Shown here: positions 10,611 to 20,409 of the stretch, piece by piece
Numbering within the stretch: position 1 is the stretch's first letter
How the letters are laid out: every line of letters begins with the position of its first letter
Source: Byssochlamys sp. IMV 00236
Lineage: Eukaryota; Ascomycota; Eurotiomycetes; Eurotiales; Thermoascaceae
Assembly: GCA_001931875.2 (NCBI GenBank)
Contig: MSJH02000293.1
Coordinates: 1 to 23,125, forward strand
Reading direction: 5' to 3'
DNA: 23,125 nt
Notes under the pieces: generated by a model
Databases searched by the model: none
Told to the model about the DNA's origin: nothing
The model's input: only the letters and a program-made list of their open reading frames with translations
Made by a program: the position numbers and the translations under genes

Positions 10611-11770
10611 ATGTCTGAACCTTTACCTCCTGGATGGGAAGCGCGTCAAGCACCCAATGGTCAATAGTAAGTTTTCCTATTTGATAGTACCTGGATTCTA
10701 AACAATCTTTAGTTACTTTATCGACCACAGCACACAAACAACCACTTGGGAAGACCCTCGTCAACGTAATCGCGGATATCAAGCCCCTCCTCCTATTCCC
10801 GGCCAGTATGGTGCCTATCCTCCACAACAACAATCTTACGGCGGTTATCCTCCACAACAAGGAGGTTACCAACAACCCGGATACCCACCATCGGGTTACC
10901 CACCAGCACCTCAGCAACAACCCGGCTATTCTCCTCCACCTCAGCAGGCTTACCCTCCCCCACCTCAACAACAACAAGCTTATCCTCCTCCACCTCAACA
11001 ACAAGCTTACCCTCCTCCACCTCAACAGCAACAAGCCTATCCTCCTTCAGAACAACAAAAAGGTGCTTATCAACCTTATGCTCCTTCACCCTATACTTCT
11101 CCTCCTCCTCAGCAAGGCTACCCCTCTCCTCAGGGCTACGCCTCTCCTGCTCCTCAACAACCAGCCAAGAAACTTGGCTTGTCTAATGGTATGAAATTAG
11201 CAGGTGCTGCTGCTGCCGCAGGTTTAGTTGGCTTTGGAATTTCTGAAGTTATCAATCATGAAGAACAACAGAGTGAACGTATTGAAAGACTCGAACGAGA
11301 AGAACGCGAGGATCATTATAGTAAGTTTTGACAAAGAAAAACGGTTACGAAAGTGTGACTCATGTTTTCCTTTTAGGAGAACAACCAAGTTATAATAGTG
11401 GTTATAATGGTGGTGGTGGTTATGGCGGAGGCGAATATGGTGGTGAATATGGTGGTTATAATGGTGGAGGTTCAACCACAGTCATTAATGAAGATGGCGG
11501 TTGGTTTGGAAGAGATAAACAAACCATCATTCAAACAGGTAAACAAAATTAAAAAAAACAAAACAAAAAAAAAAAGCTAAGTTTGAGGGGGATTGTGTGT
11601 AGATCAATATGGAGACACTACAGTTATAGAAAAGAAGGATGGTTGGTTCCATGATGAAACAACAGGTAAAATATTAAAATTAGAGTTCTATAATTAATAA
11701 CACATTTGTAGTGACCGAGACGGATGCTTATGGTAATACAACCGTGGAAGAAGAGTCAAGTTGGTTTTAA
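10611..11770 (+). CDS. WW-domain protein with Pro/Gln/Tyr repeats, Gly/Ala-rich segment and TTV-WF tail repeats
   Basis: Five exons: 10611-10666, 10713-11320, 11377-11538, 11603-11665 and 11712-11770; 315 residues. The N-terminus is one WW domain (LPPGWEARQAPNGQ, then YYFIDHSTQTTTWEDPR across intron 1) with both tryptophans and the closing proline, a module that binds proline-rich ligands. A long disordered region of YPPPPQQQ-type repeats follows, then a small hydrophobic Gly/Ala segment (KLAGAAAAAGLVGFGISEVI) that could pack or touch membrane, then a charged helix (ERIERLEREERED). The end is a Gly/Tyr-rich stretch plus three copies of a TTV...WF module, the last two on separate short exons with phase-1 borders. 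The WW call is firm. The cellular role is unknown; a signalling or membrane-associated scaffold is only a guess. Confidence 0.88.
10948..11057 (+). repeat. In-frame 27-30 bp tandem repeats coding for AYPPPPQQQ
   Basis: About four imperfect copies of a unit reading GCTTAYCCTCCTCCACC followed by CAA/CAG codons lie in exon 2 of the WW-domain gene. Unit length varies through gain or loss of Gln codons, so copy number may differ between strains. Seen directly. Confidence 0.8.
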
Positions 11771-11957
11771 GGATACCAATTTTGTGTGTGAAAGGATATG
11801 AAGCATATATAAACTTTAATATATGCGTTACATATATATTTTTTCTTTTGACAAATAAAAAAATGCATGCAGTGTCAATAACTTGTTTTTATTATTATTA
11901 TTATTATTATTTACAAAAGAGAGCGAGAAAGAGTAGGACCTTGCCTTGTCTAGAATG
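11771..11957. terminator. Convergent 3' region with AATAAA and (TTA)n
   Basis: This 187-nt spacer lies between the stop codons of the WW gene (plus) and an unrecognised gene (minus). AATAAA at 11854-11859 suits the plus-strand transcript. A (TTA)n microsatellite occupies 11888-11912; on the minus strand its TAA/AATAATA sequence lies 3' of the other gene. Confidence 0.5.
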
Positions 11958-13152
11958 TTAAGGGGTTATGCGGCAAGAATCCATATTTCTACCACCAATA
12001 GGTATAGATAATTCAGATAGCATACTTTGAATGGAAGGTAAACGTAGCGGTGGCTGTTTCGTCTGGTTATCAATCGGTTGTAGTAAGAAGGGGGTAGGAG
12101 AGGATGGAGATATACTTGGTGAAATAGGTAACCCTCTCATCTGCGTTGCTTGACTTGCTAATAAATGTAAATTATGATCTGGTTGCTGCGATGGTAATGG
12201 TAATATTCTTTCTTTTTCTTCGAGTAATTTGGATTTTTTAAGGACATGGTTGTAGTGGAAATAGACTCGCTTTCGTTTGTTATTTTCCGTGTAAGGGAAT
12301 GCTTTCTCTGTTGATGCTTTCTTAGTGGATCTTGTAGTTGTAGTTGATGTCTTTATATTCTTGGTAGTCTTTGTATTATTATTATTATTATTAGTAGTAG
12401 TAGAATGAAAGATGGCTTGGAGTTGACGTGTTTCAATAATTGCTTGCTGTTGTTGCCTTATTTTTTCCACAGATTTTAGAGTTTGAAACATGGCTGAATC
12501 TGGTTGATAATCACGGATATCTGTAGACAGCCACTGGTGTAAGATGGTAGATAACTGAATGGTCGTTGTCGTAATAGGTCTATATTGTTTGCTGGCTTCT
12601 GGTGACCTATATTTAACCTGTTAACATGAATTCAGATGCAATCCTTTTAGCCATTTACGTGCGCCAGGTCAGTTTCATATTCTCTTTCTCCTTTGAATGA
12701 ACTGTCTTTGCAGATACAGAAGGCACAAAAAGCCATTCATTCCCTGACAAAGGCTTCAAATCCAAATCGACGTAATTTTTCGTCTTGTAGGGAGCAGGTA
12801 ATGCCATATGCCACTGATCATATTCAATACACTTGAGTAGTGGAGCTGCAATTTTACCCATAATCTCCTCCACAGTCAATTTACAAAGCTCAGCTAGGTA
12901 AAAATAATTGAAACATCGTGCTATTTGTATTACGGTACGTGTCATCACAAAGGTACGACCATCTTTTATATTTTTTAAAAAATGATGCGGATTTGCCTTG
13001 AATAATTGTTTCAAGTAGTGTGCTTTGGTGTTTAATTGATTATTAAAAAATAAGGCATTCATGTCTTCCAGACAGAAATAAGATGCATTAGAGGTTGAAT
13101 AAATGCAAAATGGTTTTAAATAATAATGTCCCAAGACAACACAGGTCGTCAT
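11958..13152 (-). CDS. Unrecognised two-exon protein with basic patch and low-complexity C-terminal half
   Basis: Exons 13152-12659 and 12606-11958 (minus) give 380 residues. The 52-nt intron 12607-12658 has donor AC|GTAAAT and acceptor ATATAG, the only nearby choice that keeps the long open second exon in frame. I do not recognise the family. The N-terminal 165 residues look globular (YYLKPFCIYSTSNASYFCLE near residue 10, then helical stretches). The second half has a Gln run (RQQQQAI), a Thr/Asn-rich segment on a trinucleotide repeat, a basic patch NNKRKRVYFHYNHVLKKSK that could be a nuclear signal, and a Ser/Pro-rich end with LRLPSIQSMLSELSIP. The last motif resembles short peptides seen in fungal regulators. 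A nuclear regulatory role is a guess only. It is divergent from SPT8. Confidence 0.72.
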
Positions 13153-13220
13153 GTTTAAAAGTGATAAAAAAAAAAATTAGAAAAAGGGAAAAAAAAAGAA
13201 AAAGATGCACTTTGCAGACT

Positions 13221-13345
13221 CTCACACACATATATACACGCACATACATACACACACTTACACACGCTCCACAAGCACACACACGCACACACAGATATAT
13301 ATATACATATATATATTTATATACATGTATATATGTACAAATATA
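13221..13345. repeat. (CA)n-rich to (TA)n-rich compound microsatellite
   Basis: Several CACACA runs alternate with ACATAT and TATATA stretches, all alternating purine-pyrimidine. Seen directly. Such sequence is prone to Z-DNA or cruciform structure and to length change. Confidence 0.85.
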
Positions 13346-13445
13346 TATTCTAATGTATGTATGTCGATTACACCTCTACAGTCATTTTATAATGATAAAC
13401 GCAGGAAAGCAAATCATAAATTAAGGAGAGGAAGAAGGGAGCAGA

Positions 13446-13478
<33 letters not shown>
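13446..13478. repeat. Polypurine (GA)n-G9 tract
   Basis: A GA dinucleotide run is followed directly by nine G, making a pure polypurine strand upstream of SPT8. Seen directly. Confidence 0.9.
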
Positions 13479-13808
13479 AACATGTATACCAAAAGAATAA
13501 GAAAAAATAAGAAATGACAGAAGCAGATATCATACTTACATACTCTGTCATGAACTTCCCCTCTTTATTCAGTTCTCTGGTCATTCTTCATTGTATAAGG
13601 GGCGGTAGCGCAAATTACCCCTTAAACATAAACATTATGCCCCCGTTAGTTGACAAAAAGAGTAAAATACACAGGAAATTGAACAATTGTTTCAGCTATC
13701 ATCAATTTGCGTTTCAGGTTGAAAAAAGTAAATTTTAAGGGGGAAAGAAAGTGGGGGGCAACAAGCCACTTGGCATTTTGCTGTTTTGTTTTTATTTCTA
13801 CATAAACT

Positions 13809-15499
13809 ATGTCATCTGAAGATGAAGACATTGACTTGAATGATGAAGTAGCTTCTCAAGTGGATACCATCACTGACGACGGAGGTGATATCGTAGACAT
13901 GGATGGTATTATTTGTCTCTTGTTTATAACTCCTTAACAGCTACTCCTGATAATAACATATCACTTTATCTCCCTTTAGATCCCCTTCCTTCTGCTCGGA
14001 ATTCACCTGCGACATCACCAGTACAACTTGATGCAGACACAAGACAAACTGATTTAAAAATAAATTCAGAGTTATTATCATGTGCTTCTTATGACTGTGT
14101 ACCTTTAGTAAGTATATTTATGAACAAAAGGGGCGTTCCCTTGGTAACCGTATGTGTCAATAGGTTGCTGCGATACACCCTTATCCTGTCTTCAGCTTAG
14201 CAGCCACCCGTAACTATAAATGGATCCTCACTGGTTGTGAAGATGGTTATATCAGAAAGTGGGACTTTTTCACGTCCATGAATGGAAAGACATCATTAGC
14301 ACAGGCACTTCGGCATCAACATGTTGAATCCGTTGTTTATGTAAGCATATGAGTCTTATGGCTGCATATTGATTAATTCATTTAGAACAGACAGGTGTAT
14401 TAAGCTCATGGTGGGAAAATAATGAACAATCAGGTATATTACCTCCGTTCTGTTGCTTGTGGAATTTTCCACTTATATTTTTCTAGAAGATGTGCCTGGT
14501 GAAAGTAAATTATCAGCTGCCTATAGTCTCGCGCTCCATTCCGAAGCGTTATGGGCGCTGCAGGGCTGCGAGAATGGGTCTATCAATCTAGTGACAGTGA
14601 GGCATGATGAGGGGAAATGCCATCATGTGCTACGGAAGCATACAGCCCCGGTCTCTGTCCTAATGATCACGCCTGATGAAACGGGCGTAATCAGTGGTTC
14701 TTGGGATAAATCAGTCTATGAATGGGATCTGAACCAGGGTGCTATCATCCGTTCTTATGATGGCCATAGTTCTCAGTTATCATCAGCTGAGTACCAACCT
14801 ATTTACACACCCGAGGATGTTGATTATACTTGGGACAAAAAGAATCCAAATATCTTTTTGACCACCAGTGTAGATGGTGGGTGTTTCATTTGGGATAAAC
14901 GAGAGAAAGATCCTAGAAAGCTACCATTGCCTAATGGCACACCTCCTTGGTGCTTAAGTGTAAGCGTCTTGCTTTTTCTTGTTCGTTTGCTAATAATGCG
15001 TTTTTAGGCATGCTGGAGTGCAGATGGCACCAAAATATATGTAGGCAGAAGAAATGGCACAGTGGATGAGTATGACTATGCGTCACAGAAACGAATCAGA
15101 AGCTTCCGTATGCCAGCTAACTCTGGGCCTGTTTATTCTGTTAAAAGTATGCCTAATGGAAAACAAATTGTGTGGTATGTGTATGAATATGTGTATATTT
15201 ATGAGGCTGATTCATTCCTCCCTTTTTATTAATGCAGTGCATCCAATGATAACATTCGTTTATGGGATACAAGCATAGACTCAGCTTTTACCATTGGATC
15301 CGAAATGTCCGACTCAAAGTTGATAAAAACTACATCAACAATTCCATTTACAATCCTGCCTGGTCATCACGGAGGAGCCGTGTCTCAGATGTCGATTAAC
15401 CCTACTTGTAAATATATGGTAACAGCCTCAGGTAACAGAGGCTGGGAAGGTGCTTCTACCAATGTCTGTTTATTTTATGATATTTTGCCTGTTTCATAA
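13809..15499 (+). CDS. SPT8: SAGA complex subunit Spt8 (WD40 repeats)
   Basis: Seven exons: 13809-13905, 13980-14107, 14164-14340, 14391-14433, 14487-14959, 15008-15174 and 15238-15499; 448 residues, shorter than yeast Spt8 (about 600). Spt8 is the WD40 subunit of the SAGA coactivator that contacts TBP. An acidic N-terminus (MSSEDEDIDLNDE) precedes WD40 repeats: HPYPVFSLAATRNYKWILTG, the Spt8-like HQHVESVVYTGVLSSWW, SGSWDKSVYEWDL, GGCFIWDKREKDPRKLP and ASNDNIRLWD. The ending LPGHHGGAVSQM ... TASGNRGWEG matches the Spt8 C-terminus and separates it from generic WD40 proteins. Intron 1 is uncertain: an acceptor at 13940 would leave only a 35-nt intron and add 13 residues in frame, so 13979 is preferred. 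At intron 3 the acceptor at 14390, not the one five bases earlier, keeps the frame. Confidence 0.93.
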
Positions 15500-15638
15500 T
15501 ACCCGCCTTTTTTTTGACGAACAACCCGAGAATTTGGGTCCACCAATAAAACAGCCCGCAGAATCAATAGGGCTATCCTAAAGGATGGTTCACTTCTAAA
15601 ACATCTCCTTTTTTTTGTTGTTTATTTATTTGTTTACT
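15500..15638. other. Spacer between SPT8 and carboxylesterase
   Basis: This 139-nt spacer between same-strand genes has AATAAA at 15545-15550, a likely SPT8 poly(A) signal. A T-rich tract at about 15606-15635 sits just before the esterase ATG. Confidence 0.5.
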
Positions 15639-17458
15639 ATGGACGGTCATTCGGAAGAGTTTATTTTAACCGACCCTGTTTCAACGACTTCTGGCAAAAT
15701 TCAAGGATTCAGAGATGAGACGAATCAGACACATGTCTTCATGGGCATTCCTTATGCCAAACCGCCTACTGGTTCTCTTCGATTTCGACCGACGGTCCCA
15801 CTCGATACTCCCGACACGGAACGCATTTGTACAGCATACCCACCCTCTGCCCCACAGACCAATATGCCATTCGATACGCTCATGTGTGTCGAGATCAATT
15901 ACCAGTCCGAAGACTGTCTTTATATGAACATCTGGCGACCTGCATCAGCTGCCACTGATAATGCAAAACCGGTCATCGTCTGGTTTCACCCAGGTGCATG
16001 CTTGAGGTACAAAATCTACCTTTCTCAATCAATGTGTAACTTTTTTGTTTCTCAGTGGAAGTTGCAGTCAACCGTTTTGGGACGGAACCCATCTTGCTAA
16101 AAATGATGTGATTGTTGTTGGTTTCAATTATCGGTTAGGAGCATTAGGTTGGATGTCAATGGATCATCTTTCTTCGGAGTTAAAAGGAAGTGCTAACTTG
16201 GGTCTTTTGGATCAAATAAGTAAGTTTTTGTTATGCACAAAGGAAAAAGAATTAAAAAAAATAGCTGTATTGAAATGGGTACAAAAGAATATTTCGTCAT
16301 TTGGAGGCGATCCTAATAACGTCACTGCATTTGGATCTTCTGCAGGAGGTATAAAACTTGTTATATGACAAATTTGTCTTGTTAAACAATTACCTAGCCG
16401 CCTGTATCATGTCTATCATTCTTTCACCCAACACAGCAGGACTCTTTCATCGGGTCATCTTGCAATCTCCACCCATGTTCATGACAAGCCCTCAAGACTG
16501 GGCTGAATTCAAAGGCACGGTCTTTGCTCGATCTTTGGGCCTAGACACATCCAACCTCCTGAGTGATCTACAATCGATCGAGGTTGAAACCTTTTTAGAG
16601 TCACAGACCTTCATGACGACTTGGCCCAACTTTCTTGAAGGATTGGCACCTATCAGCAGTAGCGTTGACAACTACCTCCTGTATGACACACTCATTGAAC
16701 GTTTTTTTCATCAGCCTCTGCCAGCAGGCTACGAGCAACTCGAGATCATAATGGGTTATACAAGAGACGAATTCAACTTCTTTTTTCCATTCTTGCCTAA
16801 TTTTCAAGAGGCGGACGAGTCCATGTTTGTCCGCACTTATTTTACTCATGTCTTTGGCCACAAAAATGCAAGAAGGGCATACGAGATTTATAAGCAGGAA
16901 ATTGTGCCTCCCATGTCACCGCCCTCAGAGGTCGCACGGTACATGTGCTCAGATGTTATGTGCCGTATAGCAACTCTACTAGCATCAGAAAACTTGGTAA
17001 AGCATGGACACAAGGTATACGTCTACCAGTGGGATTATGAATCAAACGATGTTCAGAACGTGATTAAGGCTGCGCACATGGTTGACTCGATCTTTTCTTG
17101 GGATAACTTGGTCTATTGGACAGATAACCCTTTCCTTGGTCCTGGTGATGAGTATGAAAGAGATAGGGTCGCAAAACAGATATCTCGTGCCGTCGTTCAG
17201 TTTGCAAAGATAGGAGATCCTAACCATGACGGTATACCTCTCTGGCCTGTGCATAGTCTAGAAGAAAGAAGCGCTATAGTATTCGATCGAGAAGTTCGAG
17301 TTGAAGATAACATGTATCAGACAGGTGTTCATCTCTGGAAGACAATACTCAAGGATTATGTTACGAATTCTTTATTCCCCATCAAACCTAAAACAAAAGA
17401 TATTACCAAGGATGATGCTTTGGAAAGCACAAATAAGAGACGAAGAGTTAATGAATAA
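15639..17458 (+). CDS. Type-B carboxylesterase (alpha/beta hydrolase)
   Basis: Four exons: 15639-16006, 16056-16219, 16265-16348 and 16398-17458; 558 residues, normal for the COesterase family. The predicted activity is hydrolysis of carboxylic esters; the substrate is unknown. Family marks in order are FMGIPYAKPPTGSLRFRP, SEDCLYMNIW, an oxyanion-hole region reading HPGACLSGS (117-125, where HGGG/HGGA is usual), VVGFNYRLGALGW, LGLLDQITVLKWVQKNI, FGGDPNNVTAFG and the nucleophile elbow GSSAG with Ser203. Likely acid and base are Glu330 (GYTRDEF) and His432 (KAAHMVD). The serine motif is interrupted at its final Gly/Ala by intron 3. No signal peptide is visible, so it is probably cytosolic. The C-terminus carries a short basic NKRRRV, a possible nuclear signal. 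Wholly spliced and intact. Confidence 0.93.
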
Positions 17459-17579
17459 TAGAAAGAAAGGAAGAAAAATACCCTTTATTAATTTAAAAAA
17501 GTAGAATAAATAAGACATCTTTGTATGTATAGAAATATGTATAAAAGCGACTTTCATAAATATATTACACTTGTATGAT
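17459..17579. terminator. Convergent 3' ends of esterase and Myb/zinc-finger gene
   Basis: This 121-nt AT-rich spacer lies between two converging stop codons. Several AATAAA-like and TTTATT-like sequences occur on both strands (for example TTTATTAATT near 17483 and AATAAATAAG near 17506). Poly(A) use is inferred. Confidence 0.4.
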
Positions 17580-19455
17580 TTACTGTTTCTGCTTTGATTG
17601 ATACTGATCAAAGGGAATAATCTGTGGTTCCTGTTGATCTTTTGTATGGCCATGTTGTTCATGGTATCGAAGTCCATTTGCTGTTCTATAGGCTTTTTTA
17701 CAATTCACTACTGTACATCGATAGGGTTTATCCTCTCCAAGTAGATTTGAATGGCCATGGCCTGTGGTTCCCTTGGCATCCTTTAGATGGTACTGAAGTC
17801 CATTGATATTCTTGTACTTCTTTGCGCAATTTGCCATGGCACATCGGTAGGGCTTGTCAATGCCTTCTAAATTTGGATGTGCTTTCTTCATATGATAGAA
17901 TAATGCCGTAGATGATGGGAACTCTGCATAACAGCCAGGTATATCACATCCGTATGGTGTAAGTCCATCTTTGAATTCGTCGTCCATTTGATTGCTAGGT
18001 GCAGCCGTGTAATGTATTAGGATATCATTACTACTGTTGTTTGGATTGTTGTTGTTGTGCATGGTTGATGTCGCTGTAGCCGTATTGTTATTACTGGTAG
18101 TATTAGAAAGTAACTGTGTCATTGTACTGGTATGTGTGGTATTTACTGTAGGCGCCATGTTGGCATTATGCGTTGTAGTTGTTGAATTTACAAGGTTGTC
18201 ATTATTATATGCTGGGTTATTATTTAACAGAGAGGTATTGTTGTTATTATTGTTACAAAATGGTTGTAATCGCTGAGAGTCGGACTTGGCCAATGTATGG
18301 TTCACGAATGGTATATTCACTTGCTTGTCTTTTTTCATCTGCATCATCCTCTGCAATTTTCTCCATCGATTTCTGCAATGCAGGCCTGGTCTGCCTTCAA
18401 AGAAGAAGGCAATCTTTTGCCACTGTGATCCATACTCTTCGTATTTTTCCATTAGTCTCTTATCCTCTTCAGCTGTCCATTCTGATCGATCGATACTTGG
18501 ATCCAGACTTTCTCTCCATCGTTTGGCGCATTGGTCGTCTGTTCTGCCTTCAAGCATATCAGCAATTTTACTCCACTGGTTTGGGTACTTGCTAACTCCT
18601 TCTCTCAGCAACTGGTCTTCTTCATCTGTCCAGGCGCCCTTTCGAAGGGAAGGATCAAGCGAGTGGAACCACCGTTTTCGACAGTTCTTATTGGTTCGCC
18701 CCGGAACACAAGCTGCAATCTTGCTCCACTTTTCCGTCTTGTCGCCATAGAGCTGTACAGCAAGTCGAAGCAGGTTATCTTCCTCCGGTGTCCAAGGTGC
18801 ACGTTCTCTAGAAGGTCGTGGTGAGCCCTTGAGTGGTTTTTTAGAGGCTAATAAATAAGTGTGATGATTGGCAGAAGGATGGTTCTGTAAAGGTGCAATC
18901 TTGATAGGTGTAGCATTGAGTGGCGGTAATGTATTGATTGTTGTCTTGGCTATTAAAGGGGAAGGATGAACATGTCCACTGTTGCTACTACTACCTTGCA
19001 GGATAGAATCATAAATTGAGCTTTCTTGAGTCAGACTGTTGACTATATCTTGTTCTGAATTTATCTATTTTGATTAATAAGAAAAAAATCAGGATTACAC
19101 TTGCCACACGCACGCCAATTGATATGTTAACAAAAGACTTACAGTATGAAAAGAATTGAAAGTCTGTAGTTCGTTTCTATTGTTGTTATTGTTGTTATTA
19201 TTGTCTTGCATGAGATCTTGGCATGACGTAGGATCAAACGTGTTATGAGTATGTTGATCAAATGTTGTAGGATAACGAATGGTAAATTCATTGGCTAATT
19301 GACTGAAATGTTCGTCCTGTTGTTGACAGTCAAAGTAAATAGGTTTCCCATCCTGTTCTGTTTGACCAGAAGAATGTTCAAAGGAATAGATCTGTTGATA
19401 CTAGAGACAAAATTAAGAATGGAATGTAATTGTATTAAATACTTGCTATTACCAT
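17580..19455 (-). CDS. R1R2R3 Myb plus SFP1/JAZF1-type C2H2 zinc-finger transcription factor
   Basis: Proposed exons on the minus strand: 19455-19453, 19400-19143 and 19064-17580; 581 residues. The first exon is just the ATG, directly followed by a GTAATA donor; if wrong, a Met codon near 19212 could be the start. A Gln/Asn-rich N-terminus precedes three Myb repeats: R1 from W178 (PWTPEEDNLLRLAV), R2 from W232 (AWTDEEDQLLREGV), R3 from W283 (EWTAEEDKRLMEKY), each ending in an R-x-R/K-W-type recognition helix. An Asn/Thr-rich linker leads to three C2H2 fingers at about C460, C495 and C537. The second and third (CAKKYKNINGLQYH; CKKAYRTANGLRYHEQHGH) have the NGLxYH look of fungal Sfp1 and animal JAZF1, and the second has widely spaced last ligands. 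It is predicted to be a sequence-specific nuclear regulator; targets are unknown. Confidence 0.87.
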
Positions 19456-20409
19456 TAACAGAACTCGTTGCTGTTTCACAATCAAAAAAATTGAATAGAA
19501 AGAGAAAAAAAAGGATCAATTTGTGTGGAGAAAAAAAGATCTTCAGCGAAAAGGGGGCACTTCAATTTTGAGTGATGACGCTTCTTGCGGGGTTGCAATC
19601 GTCCAAAGGTATAATTTTTTTTGGGTATCTTTTAAGTTCTCTGTGTATGCATGTGTGCGTGTGAAAGGTCACTCCATAGTTGGTGGGTTTATGACAGCAA
19701 TGAAATTTTTATAAGAATTGAGTAGATCTTTTTCATTTTGTATATTGTACAGTGTTTTGCGTTTAAAAATTCAAGACTTTTGGCTGGACAATCAAAAATT
19801 CCTCCGTGCATCCAAACTTTTAGTCAGCCAATCAAATATTCCCTGTTATCATTAAAGCTTTCGATCAAGAGACTCAAAAAATCTTTTTATTGTGATATTG
19901 AAGCAAGCTTTTCTTACCTGTGTTGTATACAGGCCTAGGTGAGTCTAGTGTTATTATGTAATTACCCTTTGGAATATTCTTAATAAATGATACTTTAGTG
20001 GTTCATTGTACCTTAATGGTACTGCACACTCGAATATTATTATATTCGGTGCAAGCATTATATATGACAACATGCGCACCATTCTGGTAATTATATGTTA
20101 GCGTATTCTGTACAAGGACCAATGACAAACTTATAGAGGACGCTAGTGAAGATAGAATAATCTGCATAGTCGCAATATTTAATTAACTCAGCTATTAACA
20201 CTTATAAAAGCTCAATGTGTTCATTAATAAAAGGGAATCGAATTTTTGGGAACAGAGCGAATCTGAGTACTTCTAGTCTTTATTCCTATTGTTTTTGTTT
20301 TTATCTTTCTTTTTTTTTTATTTTAAGTATATTCAATACCCCTGAATATCACAACCTGTAGATACACACTATACCTTTATCTAGAAATGCCTTTCCTGAT
20401 ATAGTTCAG
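19456..20409. other. Gene-free AT-rich region
   Basis: About 950 nt with no convincing gene. The left end must hold the Myb/zinc-finger promoter. A degenerate 40-bp-period repeat of two units lies at about 19771-19850 (ACTTTTGGCTGGACAATCAA against ACTTTTAGTCAGCCAATCAA). The right part, next to a dead retroelement, could include element sequence, but I could not find a clear LTR. Confidence 0.5.

Larger units (their letters stand above)
13153..13808. promoter_or_regulatory. Microsatellite-rich divergent spacer, unknown gene / SPT8
   Basis: This 656-nt stretch lies between divergent start codons. It holds A-rich DNA at 13160-13205, CA-rich and then TA-rich repeats at about 13221-13345, a GA repeat ending in a G-run at 13446-13478, and unique sequence at 13500-13808 including GTAGCGCAAATTACCCC near 13607. 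The open frames here are products of the repeats. It must contain both promoters, by position. Confidence 0.6.

Noticed and set aside
10609..11034. Long minus-strand open frames opposite the WW-domain repeats
   Set aside because: Their LLRWRRVSLL-type repeats are the antisense of the Pro/Gln codon repeats. The plus strand has a WW domain and consistent introns.
13088..13510. Open frames rich in Thr/His/Tyr/Ile over the CA/TA repeats
   Set aside because: They are produced by dinucleotide repeats and have no protein-like composition or family match.
14386..14390. Earlier acceptor TTTAG in SPT8 intron 3
   Set aside because: It shifts the frame into a stop. The next AG five bases on restores the conserved TGVLSSWW sequence.
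18037..18824. Plus-strand open frames across the Myb region
   Set aside because: They lie antisense to a well-supported R1R2R3 Myb and zinc-finger frame.
19771..19850. Two degenerate 40-bp units with CAATCAA
   Set aside because: Only partly similar and just two copies; noted in the intergenic entry but too weak to claim as a functional element.
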